This document shows, piece after piece, positions 17,281-24,761 of a stretch of 32,144 bases of DNA (positions are counted from its first letter, which is position 1; every line of letters begins with the position of its first letter). Where the stretch lies: contig NZ_JASHIK010000031.1 in NCBI RefSeq assembly GCF_030733745.1, positions 1 to 32,144 on the forward strand, given 5' to 3'. Made by a program: the position numbers and the translations under genes. The DNA is from Stappia sp. MMSF_3263 (GTDB lineage: Bacteria; Pseudomonadota; Alphaproteobacteria; Rhizobiales; Stappiaceae). The notes under the pieces were generated by a model. It saw nothing but the letters and a program-made list of their open reading frames with translations, was not told the DNA's origin and did not search any database.

Positions 17281-19283
17281 TTTTGACCCTGGGCTTCATT
17301 GCTGCCTTCCTGACCATCTATTTCGTCCTGTCCAAAGAGATCAACAGGAAGTCCCTGGAAGACATTGTCGACCACACGCTGGAAACAATCCGCCCCAACG
17401 CGACGATCGCCGCCTTCAGTTCCAGCGAGGCGATGGCCGCCTTCGCGCTCAGTCCGCTTGAATCTGTGCCCTGGGTCCGGCGCGCAAGTCTTCTGGACTC
17501 TTTCGGCGACACGTTGCAGGTCCTGGAAAACAGGAAGCCGACCAGTCCGGATCGCGGCCCCCCGACCGGGGCGGCCGACGAGGACCCGCCCCGCTACGAG
17601 GATGGCGCGACCGTCTCCTACTCCCTGACCTACAGGGGGCAGGACGCGGGCAGGCTTGTCGTCGAGGTCGACTATTCGCGCGGACGCAGTGTGCTGGTGG
17701 ACCTTCTGATCGGGATGATTTCGATCATTGCCTGCACGACGATGGTGTCGCTTGCGAACTATCTTTTCATCAAGCGGCGGATCGTGGTGCCGATCGAACG
17801 GCTGGCGCGCTTCGTCCAGGATCCGGCGAGCAGGTCGGTTCGAGGCACGGCCGTCGGCAGGCGCACGGAAGCCGAAGGCCGGACCTCTCCGAGTGCGATG
17901 TTCGAGATCGCCGAGCTGGATGCGATCTCGGTGGAACTCGAGAAAACCGTCTCGCATCTTTCCGAGCAGGCGACCATCGATCCGCTGACCGGTCTGGCCA
18001 ACCGCCGTGCCTTCGATGCTGCACTGAAGGAGACTGTCTCCTCCGGCGGATCCGTTGCCCTCATGCTGCTGGACATCGACTATTTCAAGTTCATCAACGA
18101 TCACTTCGGCCATGTCGCCGGAGACCGGACCCTGCAGGACTTTGCCGCTTATCTCCGGGATTTTGCCGGCGAGACGGGGCAGGCGTATCGTCTGGGCGGT
18201 GACGAGTTCGGCGTGCTGCTGTTTGGAGGGGAAACGGCGAGCGAGGAGATCATCGGGCGGGTGAAGACCGCGTTCAGCTTCGACTTCGAACAGCTCGACA
18301 ACACCAGCATCTACTATTCGGTATCGGCCGGATACGCCCATTTCCCGACCGATGTGGCCGATGGCGCCGAACTTGGTTTCGGGGCCAGTGCCGCCTTGCT
18401 CTCGGCCAAGGTGCAAGGTCGCAAAACCGTCAACCGCCACGGGGGAGAAGAGGCCGCTCCGGGATTGTCGTCGCGACTTCCGGTGCGCGAGTACGAATGC
18501 GCCCTTGCGGACGGACGCGTTACCCATTTCGCGCAACCGATCGTCTGCCCGCAGAGCGGGCGCATCCGTGCGTTCGAGCTTCTGCTGCGGGTTTTGCCGC
18601 GCGAAGGCGGGGCAAGCGTGCGCGCCGATCTGGCGGTCGAGGCCGCGATCCGTATCGGGCTTGCCGGCGATCTCACGCGCCGGACGCTGCAGGCGGCACG
18701 GGACGTGATCGGGCAACTCCGGGCGCATGATCGCGGCGGCATCTGCGTCAGCATCAATCTTGCCGAGGCGCAGCTGACGGCTCCCGACTTCGTCGAGATA
18801 TTCGACGAGGTGTTCGAGGGTGCGGACAAGGCCTCGGGACTGATCGTTGAAATGCTCGAAGGCGACTATCTGGGCTCGCGCTCCCTTGCCGACATCATCG
18901 CCGACCTGCGTCATCGCCGGTCGGCGATCGCCATCGACGATTTCGGCAAGGGATACTCCTCGTTGCTGCGGCTGTTCGCGATGCCGTCCAACATCGTCAA
19001 GCTGGACCGGAGCCTGCTTCATTATCGGGAGAAGGACCCGCGGTTGCTCGGCGGCATGATCGCCGCACTGTCATCGGGGGGGCGGCTGGTGGTGGTGGAG
19101 GGCGTCGAAACGGAGGAAGACGCGCGGTTTGTCCGGGATGCCGGTGCGGGGCTGGCGCAGGGATACTTCTATGCCCGGCCCATGCCCTTCGACGAGGCGA
19201 TATGCGCCGCCTGCGCCGTACCGGTCGCCATGGAAGACCAGCCGATCTGCGACACGCGGGCGGGCGGGCGGCAACGCGCCTGA
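17250..19283 (+). CDS. Membrane-bound GGDEF-EAL protein (c-di-GMP turnover)
   Basis: A 677-residue bifunctional-looking c-di-GMP protein. A membrane segment (4-27), a periplasmic loop (about 28-147), a second membrane segment (about 151-177) and a HAMP-like linker precede the GGDEF domain (about 240-395, with LTGLANRRAFD, DIDYFKFINDHFGH and an intact GGDEF). No RxxD inhibitory site stands before GGDEF. The EAL domain (about 415-650) has ELLLR in place of EALLR but keeps key residues in NLAEAQL, EMLEGDYL, IAIDDFGKGYSSL, KLDRSL, VEGVET and QGYFYARPMP, so phosphodiesterase activity is plausible. The start is odd: TTG 17250, with no ribosome site, is the first usable codon after an in-frame stop at 17217. 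It is divergent from the binding-protein gene, its probable partner. Confidence 0.9.
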   Translation: MAHYLLGRFLILTLGFIAAFLTIYFVLSKEINRKSLEDIVDHTLETIRPNATIAAFSSSEAMAAFALSPLESVPWVRRASLLDSFGDTLQVLENRKPTSPDRGPPTGAADEDPPRYEDGATVSYSLTYRGQDAGRLVVEVDYSRGRSVLVDLLIGMISIIACTTMVSLANYLFIKRRIVVPIERLARFVQDPASRSVRGTAVGRRTEAEGRTSPSAMFEIAELDAISVELEKTVSHLSEQATIDPLTGLANRRAFDAALKETVSSGGSVALMLLDIDYFKFINDHFGHVAGDRTLQDFAAYLRDFAGETGQAYRLGGDEFGVLLFGGETASEEIIGRVKTAFSFDFEQLDNTSIYYSVSAGYAHFPTDVADGAELGFGASAALLSAKVQGRKTVNRHGGEEAAPGLSSRLPVREYECALADGRVTHFAQPIVCPQSGRIRAFELLLRVLPREGGASVRADLAVEAAIRIGLAGDLTRRTLQAARDVIGQLRAHDRGGICVSINLAEAQLTAPDFVEIFDEVFEGADKASGLIVEMLEGDYLGSRSLADIIADLRHRRSAIAIDDFGKGYSSLLRLFAMPSNIVKLDRSLLHYREKDPRLLGGMIAALSSGGRLVVVEGVETEEDARFVRDAGAGLAQGYFYARPMPFDEAICAACAVPVAMEDQPICDTRAGGRQRA

Positions 19284-19341
19284 ACCGCCGGTAGGCTCCT
19301 GGAGCCAGGTCTGGCTGGCAAAGCGCGGAACGCGGACAACA

Positions 19342-19374
19342 AGGGCCGGTACGATATCAACCGCACCGGCCCCT
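19342..19374. terminator. Weak hairpin between convergent GGDEF-EAL and SIMPL genes
   Basis: GGGCCGGT (19343-19350) pairs with ACCGGCCC (19365-19372) across a 14-base loop, without a good T-run on either strand. It is a possible terminator in the 120-base gap between convergent genes. Confidence 0.4.
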
Positions 19375-19403
19375 GTGTCGTTTGGCGATGTGGCGACAGA
19401 GCG

Positions 19404-20147
19404 TTACTGGGCGATTTCCCAGGTGATGTTGACGCGCACGTCGAGGGAGGTCTCGCCCGCCTCGATCGGCGCGGGCGCTGCCCCATCCATCTTCATTTCG
19501 GCGCGGGCCATCATCATGACCGGGCGCGGGGAGTAGTCCTGCTCGCTGATCGACAGCACCCGGCCGAGCTTGATGCCGGCGGCCTCTGCGTAGATTTCCG
19601 CCTTGCGGATGGCGTCGGCCGTTGCTTCCTTGCGGGCCTTGTCCTTGAGCTTGTCCGCGTCGCTGACGATGAAGCTGACGCCGCCGACCTGGTTGGCGCC
19701 GTCACGCACCATGGTGTCGAGCAGGCCGCCAAGCTTGGCCAGGTCGCGGACCCGCACCGAGACGTTGTTGGAAACCCGGTAGCCGATGATTTCGGAGCGA
19801 TACTCGGTGTTGTCGAGGCTGCCGCTCTTGATCTGGCGGTAGCGCGGCTGCACCGAGAAGCCCGAGGTCTGGATGTCGCGCTGCTCGATGCCGCTTTCCT
19901 TGATGCGGGCGATCACGGCACTCATCGCGGCGGTGTTGGCGCTCATCGCGTCACCGGCGGTCTCGGCATCGCTGACGACGCCGCTGGTGAGTATCGCCAT
20001 GTCGGGAGCCGCGGTGACCGTGCCGGTGCCGACCATGTCGATGGTGGCGATGCGCGGCGTCTCGGCCCGGGCGGGAAGCGTCGTGGCGGCAAGCGCGACG
20101 GCCGCGCCGAAAAGTGCAATGCGACCGGCGGTCTGAAGCGAACGCAT
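19404..20147 (-). CDS. SIMPL (DUF541) domain periplasmic protein
   Basis: A 247-residue exported protein. The signal peptide MRSLQTAGRIALFGAAVALAATTLPARA is followed by a SIMPL domain: IDMVGTGTVTAAPDMAILTSGVVSDAETAGDAM, then IKESGIEQRDIQTSGFSVQPRY, and YRVSNNVSVRVRDLAKLGGLLD. The family (E. coli YggE type) is linked to oxidative-stress tolerance, but its biochemical role is not established. ATG 20147 follows AGGAGATACTTC, a good ribosome site; the open frame further upstream is not protein-like. It lies downstream of and in the same direction as the AI-2E-type permease, but 182 bases separate them, so it probably has its own promoter. Confidence 0.92.
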   Translation of the reverse strand: MRSLQTAGRIALFGAAVALAATTLPARAETPRIATIDMVGTGTVTAAPDMAILTSGVVSDAETAGDAMSANTAAMSAVIARIKESGIEQRDIQTSGFSVQPRYRQIKSGSLDNTEYRSEIIGYRVSNNVSVRVRDLAKLGGLLDTMVRDGANQVGGVSFIVSDADKLKDKARKEATADAIRKAEIYAEAAGIKLGRVLSISEQDYSPRPVMMMARAEMKMDGAAPAPIEAGETSLDVRVNITWEIAQ

Positions 20148-20329
20148 GAAGTATCTCCTGTTCAGTCTTGCGGACACGCGGACGCCTGGTCGGGATGGAC
20201 GAAGCGCCCGCAAGCAGCTTGTTTGCAAACCTGTTTCGGGCTCAGCGACCTGTGCGGCGCCCGGATGTTGCATCCATCGCGAGCAAATGCGGCGGACGAA
20301 AGGCGCTGCCCGGGTGGTTTTCGGGCGGA

Positions 20330-21403
20330 TCAGGACTTGTTCGCGTCTCCGCCGGCGACCATCGGCTCGCCGACCTCGCCGTCGGCGGACAGGAGCACGG
20401 CGACCGGCCGGGAGGCCGGGAACTGGGCGCAGATGATCAGCACCATGACGGTCAGCGGCACGCAGAGCAGCATGCCCGTCACGCCCCAGATCGCGCCCCA
20501 GAAGGACAGCGACAGCATGATGACGAGGCCGGACAGGTTGAGGCTGTTGCCCATCAGGCGGGGTTCCAGCAGGTTGCCGATCAGGAACTGGATCGTGCCA
20601 AGGCCGAAGACGATGATCAGGAATGGCGTCAGGCTGTCGAAATAGACAAGCGCCAGGATGCCGGGAAAGAGCACCGCCGTCAGCGAGCCGATCGTGGGGA
20701 TGAAGTTGAGGGCGAAGGCGATGAAGCCGAAGAGCGCGGCATAGGGCAAGGCGAGGAGCGACAGGAGCCCGGCCGTCAGCAGGCCGGTCAGCACGCTGAC
20801 CGCGGTCTTGATGCCGAGATAGTCGCGCAACGCCTCGGTGATGCGCGCCCGCATCATGAAAGCCAGCTCGGCGCGCCCGGGCGAGGAAAAGAGGCGGGTC
20901 ATCTTGCGGTCGAAGGTCGACTGTTCGAGCAGCAGGAAGAGCACGTAGATGAAAACCAGCGAAGCGGAGCCGGCGATCTGGGTGATGGCGTTGGCGCCGG
21001 CAGCAATGGCGCGGTTGAGCGCGTTGTCGGGAACAAGGTCGCGCAACTCGATCGGATCGGCGAGGCCGAGCCTGTGCGAGTAGGTGTTGAACAGGGTCTC
21101 GAGCCGGGCCTGGTAGACCGGTGCGTCACGGGCAAGGTCGGTGAGGTTGGCGGTGACCACGTCGACGACGAAAACGGAGATGCCGAAGATCGCGGCAAGC
21201 GCGGCGACCAGGGCCAGGGAATAGGGCAGGTGGAAGGGGCCGAGCGGAATCCGGCGTATGGCCTCGGCGAGCGCCACGATCAGGTACCAGACCAGCAAGG
21301 CTATGACGAAGGGCAGGAGCAGGGCGCGACCCACCGACAGCAGCCAGCCGAACAGCGACAGCGAGACGAGGGTCAGCGTGACGGCTAGTGGAAATTGCGG
21401 CAT
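20330..21403 (-). CDS. AI-2E (UPF0118) family permease
   Basis: A 357-residue integral membrane protein of the AI-2E/UPF0118 family (about eight helices). Visible marks are the N-terminal helix pair (LSLFGWLLSVGRALLLPFVIALLVWYL region), a central soluble part (about 85-140), SASLVFIYVLFLLLEQ, and the conserved block ALNFIPTIGSLTAVLFPGILAL with QFLIGNLLEPRLMGNSLNLS. Despite the name, most family members are not proven autoinducer-2 exporters; some are Na+/H+ antiporters. ATG 21403 is preceded by a G-run that can serve as a weak ribosome site. No functional partner is visible. Confidence 0.93.
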   Translation of the reverse strand: MPQFPLAVTLTLVSLSLFGWLLSVGRALLLPFVIALLVWYLIVALAEAIRRIPLGPFHLPYSLALVAALAAIFGISVFVVDVVTANLTDLARDAPVYQARLETLFNTYSHRLGLADPIELRDLVPDNALNRAIAAGANAITQIAGSASLVFIYVLFLLLEQSTFDRKMTRLFSSPGRAELAFMMRARITEALRDYLGIKTAVSVLTGLLTAGLLSLLALPYAALFGFIAFALNFIPTIGSLTAVLFPGILALVYFDSLTPFLIIVFGLGTIQFLIGNLLEPRLMGNSLNLSGLVIMLSLSFWGAIWGVTGMLLCVPLTVMVLIICAQFPASRPVAVLLSADGEVGEPMVAGGDANKS

Positions 21404-21518
21404 CAGGCCCCCGATGCGTGGCTGCGGCGGTCCGTCTTTCGGCCCGTTCCCTTGTTCCCGGTTGTCGCGTCCTTTCGATGCCGTTGCAAGAGCTGCGCGC
21501 CTGCCGGTGCGTGCCGTG

Positions 21519-21546
21519 TTGCAAGCTCTTGGTGAGGTGCTATAGG
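21519..21546 (+). promoter_or_regulatory. Probable promoter of the tRNA gene
   Basis: TTGCAA (21519-21524) and TATAGG (21541-21546) are separated by 16 bases and lie about 50 bases before the tRNA. Confidence 0.5.
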
Positions 21547-21599
21547 AAAGATCGTGCGGGGATGATGAACCGGATTCGCTGGTGATCGATCCCTGTCAT

Positions 21600-21675
21600 G
21601 GGCCTGTAGCTCAATGGTTAGAGCCGTCCGCTCATAACGGATTGGTTGCAGGTTCGAGTCCTGCCGGGCCCACCA
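21600..21675 (+). tRNA. tRNA with CAT anticodon, probably tRNA-Ile2 (lysidine-modified)
   Basis: A complete 76-base cloverleaf with encoded CCA. The acceptor stem GGGCCTG pairs with CGGGCCC (one T-G wobble), the D arm is GCTC...GAGC, the anticodon stem GTCCG/CGGAT flanks loop CTCATAA, and the T arm is GCAGG-TTCGAGT-CCTGC; A is the discriminator. CAT could be elongator Met or Ile2. The shorter D-loop AATGGTTA and variable loop TGGTT resemble E. coli tRNA-Ile2 (AGTGGTTA, TGGTC) more than elongator Met, so Ile2, which needs TilS lysidine modification, is preferred. Confidence 0.93.
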
Positions 21676-21683
21676 TCTTCCCC

Positions 21684-22391
21684 TCACGCCTCGATACGCC
21701 ACACGCCGCCGCCGTCTCCGTGGATCTTGACCATGTCGATGCGCGTTCCGTCCCAGTGGCAGGTCAGATGCCTGGCCTGGAGCGGGATCGACATCACGTC
21801 GGGATAGAAGGCGGCGAAGCATTCGCCGCCCTCGTGCCGGACGCTCGGGTAGACGATGCCGTTGGCGCCGTCCTGCCGCAAGGCGAGCGCAAAGGCCTGG
21901 GAGGCTGTGTAGTCGTCCGGATCGAGCAGAGCCGCGCTCTCCGCCCTCGTTCGGCTCCCGCGCAGATCAGCGAGCCTTGCGTCGATCGAACCGACCAGTT
22001 CGCGCATGTCGGCAATCCAGCCCGGCGCCTCGCCGGTCGCCGCATAGAAGCGGCCCTGGTGATGGGTGACCTCGAACAGCGCCGTTTCGAAAGTCCTGGC
22101 CGCGTAGAAGGCGCCGAAGCTGCCGTCATGGAAACGCCCCTGGCGCTCCGGCGATACATGGGTGAACGGCGCCATCGCATAGGAGGCTCCCGGTCCGCCG
22201 ACACGCCGGACGGGCGGCACAAGGTCAAGATTGCCGATCGTCTCGGCAAGGCGCGGGTTGCTCTTGCCTTCGGCCGCGCCAAGCAGGTCCCAGTCTGCCG
22301 GGTCGGCAATGTCCTCGAACAGGTCGATGGGCGGATAGGCGGTGCCGATCAACCGGCGGTAGTCCGGCCAGACGACCCTGGCGGTTCGCAT
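21684..22391 (-). CDS. RES-domain toxin (NAD+-degrading type)
   Basis: A 235-residue RES-domain protein, the toxin half of a type II module. Family toxins degrade NAD+ by phosphorolysis or hydrolysis. Typical blocks are HVSPERQGRFHDGSFGAFYAARTFETALFEVTHH, carrying the conserved Arg, Tyr and Glu of the active site, and NGIVYPSVRHEGGECFAAFYPDV near the end. ATG 22391 lies two bases after the antitoxin stop codon (TGAGCATG), so translation is coupled; GTG codons at 22397 and 22400 are alternatives that would overlap the antitoxin. The stop lies only 8 bases from the 3' end of the convergent tRNA. Confidence 0.93.
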   Translation of the reverse strand: MRTARVVWPDYRRLIGTAYPPIDLFEDIADPADWDLLGAAEGKSNPRLAETIGNLDLVPPVRRVGGPGASYAMAPFTHVSPERQGRFHDGSFGAFYAARTFETALFEVTHHQGRFYAATGEAPGWIADMRELVGSIDARLADLRGSRTRAESAALLDPDDYTASQAFALALRQDGANGIVYPSVRHEGGECFAAFYPDVMSIPLQARHLTCHWDGTRIDMVKIHGDGGGVWRIEA

Positions 22392-22393
22392 GC

Positions 22394-22807
22394 TCACCAC
22401 TGGCCGCGGCGCGCGTCAAGATAGCGGCGCACCCGCATCAGGTCGGTGATGCGTCCCTGCAGCATGACGTCCAGCGCCGAACGGCCGTCGAAATCCGCAT
22501 TGGGCCGCGAAATCCAGCCATATCCACGTTCGGCTTCGCGAAAAAGCAGCCTCAGGGCCTTGTGAATGCCCATCAGGTTGGACATGCGTTCGGCAAGGTC
22601 GACACCGACGCGACCGAAGGTGCCCGTCTTCCAGCGCTGGTAGGTGCGGACCGAAATGTCGCCAAGCAGACGGCTTGCCTGTTCGTCGGACAGCCCCCAG
22701 CGCGCAAACAGGGCAATCGTCGCGCGCTGCATTGCCCGGATCTCGTCGGTCGAGAAATCCGATGCGGCGGCAGGGGCCGCAGGCGATACGAGATGCAGTT
22801 CCGGCAT
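22394..22807 (-). CDS. Xre/MbcA/ParS-family antitoxin (DUF2384)
   Basis: A 137-residue antitoxin for the RES toxin encoded immediately downstream. An Xre-like helix-turn-helix (WGLSDEQASRLLGDISVRTYQRWKTG, about 55-80) is followed by the MbcA/ParS toxin-binding domain (LAERMSNLMGIHKALRLLF ... GWISRPNADFDGRSALDVMLQG), which normally plugs the toxin active site. ATG 22807 has AGGA about 9 bases upstream; an in-frame ATG at 22861 would lie in the promoter. The upstream promoter overlaps a palindrome, in line with autoregulation by this HTH protein. Confidence 0.94.
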   Translation of the reverse strand: MPELHLVSPAAPAAASDFSTDEIRAMQRATIALFARWGLSDEQASRLLGDISVRTYQRWKTGTFGRVGVDLAERMSNLMGIHKALRLLFREAERGYGWISRPNADFDGRSALDVMLQGRITDLMRVRRYLDARRGQW

Positions 22808-22833
22808 GGCGTCAGTCCTTTGACTTTTGTCTT

Positions 22834-22861
22834 TATATACGAAAAAGATGCCAAATGGCAA
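22834..22861 (-). promoter_or_regulatory. Toxin-antitoxin promoter with palindromic operator at -35
   Basis: Reading leftward, TTGCCA (22861-22856), a 16-base spacer and TATATA (22839-22834) form a promoter about 30 bases before the antitoxin ATG. The 12-bp palindrome TGCCAAATGGCA (22849-22860) covers the -35 element. Confidence 0.7.
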
Positions 22862-23130
22862 TATGCGTCATCGACATTTCGGCTGTTTCTGGCCAATGGC
22901 GACAAGTGACATCTGATGACGTGCGTCACAGTCAGGCCGACCGAGCGCGGCTATCCTTTCCCCATCATGATCGCTGATTGCGATGGTGTGCGGCGCTTGC
23001 AGCGTCGGCTCATGCCGCGCGGCCTGTTCGGGTCGGGTGGAACCGCCTCCGGGCCGTCATCACTGGATGACCACATTCGTCTGCCGTGATGAAGAACCCG
23101 GAGATCGCAAGGCTGAGAGGAGACAGTGCC
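22862..23130. other. Intergenic region between antitoxin and BA14K genes
   Basis: About 270 bases without a supported gene. It must hold the promoter of the BA14K gene, but no clear -35/-10 pair stands out. Confidence 0.4.
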
Positions 23131-23520
23131 ATGCGTTTCAAACAGACATGCGCGGCGGTGGGGTTCGCCATCGCAGCTATCATCGGCTTCGGCAGCACCA
23201 CGCCGGCCAGCGCCGCCACGGCTGCAACGGCAGCCGCGGCCCTTGCCCCGCTTGTGGCCAATACGTCGGAGCTTCGCTCCGACGGCACGGTGACGAAAGC
23301 CTGGCATCGCGGCCGGCCGCATCGCTGGCGCCCGCGTCGCCGCTGGCGTCCGCGCACCTATCGTCCGCGCTACTATGCGCCGCGGCCGCGGGTGCGCGGA
23401 TTTGGCCGGGCACACTACCGCTGGTGCAGCCAACGCTACCGTTCGTACCGGCCGGGCGACAATTCGTTCCAGCCGTATAACGGCCCGCGCCGTCCCTGCA
23501 TCTCGCCCTATATCCGCTGA
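23131..23520 (+). CDS. BA14K-family secreted small protein
   Basis: A 129-residue exported protein. The signal peptide [20 protein letters not shown] ends near TPASA-AT. A very basic Arg/Pro/Trp/Tyr-rich segment follows (about 60-95, [19 protein letters not shown]), then the C-terminal BA14K motif [20 protein letters not shown]...YNGPRRPC with two cysteines. BA14K proteins are immunoreactive, lectin-like small proteins known from Brucella and relatives. ATG 23131 follows AGAGGAGACAGTGCC, a good ribosome site. It is a single gene ended by a strong terminator. Confidence 0.92.
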   Translation: MRFKQTCAAVGFAIAAIIGFGSTTPASAATAATAAAALAPLVANTSELRSDGTVTKAWHRGRPHRWRPRRRWRPRTYRPRYYAPRPRVRGFGRAHYRWCSQRYRSYRPGDNSFQPYNGPRRPCISPYIR

Positions 23521-23547
23521 TACGGGCGGGCGCTGGGCGCCTGACTG

Positions 23548-23586
23548 AAAAGGGCCGCTTTCCGGAACCGGAAAGCGGCCCTTTTT
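23548..23586 (+). terminator. Strong terminator after the BA14K gene
   Basis: GGGCCGCTTTCCGG and CCGGAAAGCGGCCC form a perfect stem with an AA loop, extended by AAAA/TTTT pairs and ending in TTTTT. The A-run on the other side makes it bidirectional. Confidence 0.95.
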
Positions 23587-23699
23587 CCATCTGCGGACGG
23601 TTCACCGCGTCTTGACCCCTCGTCTCAATAGGGTATCGCTTGCCGTTCCGTTCGCCGCGATCGGCGCGGCGTGTCCGGGGCAGGGGCCGCGCATCTCTC

Positions 23700-24761
23700 A
23701 TGACGATCGTTCAGCTTTCCACCGCGCATGCGTTCGATCTGCTGTTGCGGCAATCGCCGCAGGGCGACGGTCGCTGGGAGGATATAGACGTGCGTCTGGG
23801 CGCGGATGCGGGCGGGGAGGCCGACTGGCTGATCGTGTTCGACCATCCGGCCCGAGACCTGACCACGTCTCTGCCACGGGAACGCCGCATCGTCTTCCTT
23901 CCCGAGCCGGCCTCCATCAAGCATTACGATCCGCAGTTCATCGCCCAGTTCGGCGTCGCCTTCACCGCATCGCCCCTGCCCGACTTCGACGGTATCGCGA
24001 TTCACACCCAGCCCCTGACGCCGTGGTTCTATGGTGCCGGCATCGGCGCTTCGGCCCAAACGACGGCCCGCAAGTCGTATACGGAACTGGCAGCCGGCCC
24101 GATCGCCGGCGAGGGTGCGGGAGGCCGGGGCGAAGAGGGCGCTCGCGCGCTTCTCTCCGCCGTCTGCTCGACCAAGACGCTCAACCGCAACCAGGTCCGG
24201 CGTCTGCGCTTCCTGCGGCGGGTCAAGGCGACGCTGGGCGCGCGGCTCGACATCTATGGCCGAGGGTTCCAGGAGATCGCCGACAAGGCCGAGGGACTTG
24301 ACGGCTATCGCTATCATCTCGTGCTGGAGAACAATCTCGATCCGCATTGCTGGACGGAGAAGCTCGCCGATCCGCTGCTGGCGGGCGTCTATCCGATCTT
24401 CGCGGGCGGACCGGACCTGGAAGCCTATTTCGATCCGCTTGGCTTTACCGCAATCGACATCACCCGACCGGACAGCGCGCTTGCCGGGATCGTCCGCGTC
24501 CTGGCGGAGGATCCGGTCTCACGTCCCGAGGTGCGAGGCGCGATGCGCGAGAACCGTCGGCGGTTGATGGAGGAGCACCAGTTCTTTCCGGTGCTTGCGG
24601 CGGAACTCTCCCGCCTTGGTCCTGCTCCGGCGACACGACTGGAGGCACCGGTTCCGGTTCGTCCTCCGGTCAAGCCGCCCTTGCACCGGCTGACGCGAGC
24701 CTTTCGGCCCCTGCGCATTCTCGCCGACAAGGCGCATGTGGCGCTCGTCGAGCGGGGCTAA
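23700..24761 (+). CDS. GT10 (fucosyltransferase)-like glycosyltransferase
   Basis: A 353-residue probable glycosyltransferase. The C-terminal half (about 200-265) carries the GT10-type donor-binding block YRYHLVLENNLDPHCWTEKL followed by ADPLLAGVYPIFAGGPDLEAYF, matching the family pattern F-x-ENS...TEK...G..PVY.G. The N-terminal half (about 1-130) is a less conserved acceptor domain. Transfer of fucose or a related sugar to a surface glycan is the likely activity, with the exact donor unknown. ATG 23700 has only a distant AGGGG; a TTG at 23640 is in frame. The gene converges with the LacI-type repressor so tightly that the stop codons overlap (24758-24761). Confidence 0.8.
   Translation: MTIVQLSTAHAFDLLLRQSPQGDGRWEDIDVRLGADAGGEADWLIVFDHPARDLTTSLPRERRIVFLPEPASIKHYDPQFIAQFGVAFTASPLPDFDGIAIHTQPLTPWFYGAGIGASAQTTARKSYTELAAGPIAGEGAGGRGEEGARALLSAVCSTKTLNRNQVRRLRFLRRVKATLGARLDIYGRGFQEIADKAEGLDGYRYHLVLENNLDPHCWTEKLADPLLAGVYPIFAGGPDLEAYFDPLGFTAIDITRPDSALAGIVRVLAEDPVSRPEVRGAMRENRRRLMEEHQFFPVLAAELSRLGPAPATRLEAPVPVRPPVKPPLHRLTRAFRPLRILADKAHVALVERG

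Noticed and set aside
17238-19022. 594-codon minus-strand frame opposite the GGDEF-EAL gene
   Set aside because: Antisense shadow; the plus strand carries intact GGDEF and EAL motifs.
20168-21388. 406-codon plus-strand frame opposite the AI-2E-type permease
   Set aside because: Composition is dominated by Gly, Asp, Gln, Glu and Arg, typical of the antisense of a hydrophobic membrane protein; the minus-strand gene is a clear family member.
21600-21675. tRNA as an active integration site with flanking att repeats
   Set aside because: I found no second copy of the tRNA 3' sequence and no integrase gene within the window.
22400-22400. GTG 22400 as toxin start overlapping the antitoxin
   Set aside because: ATG 22391, two bases after the antitoxin stop, gives ordinary coupled translation.
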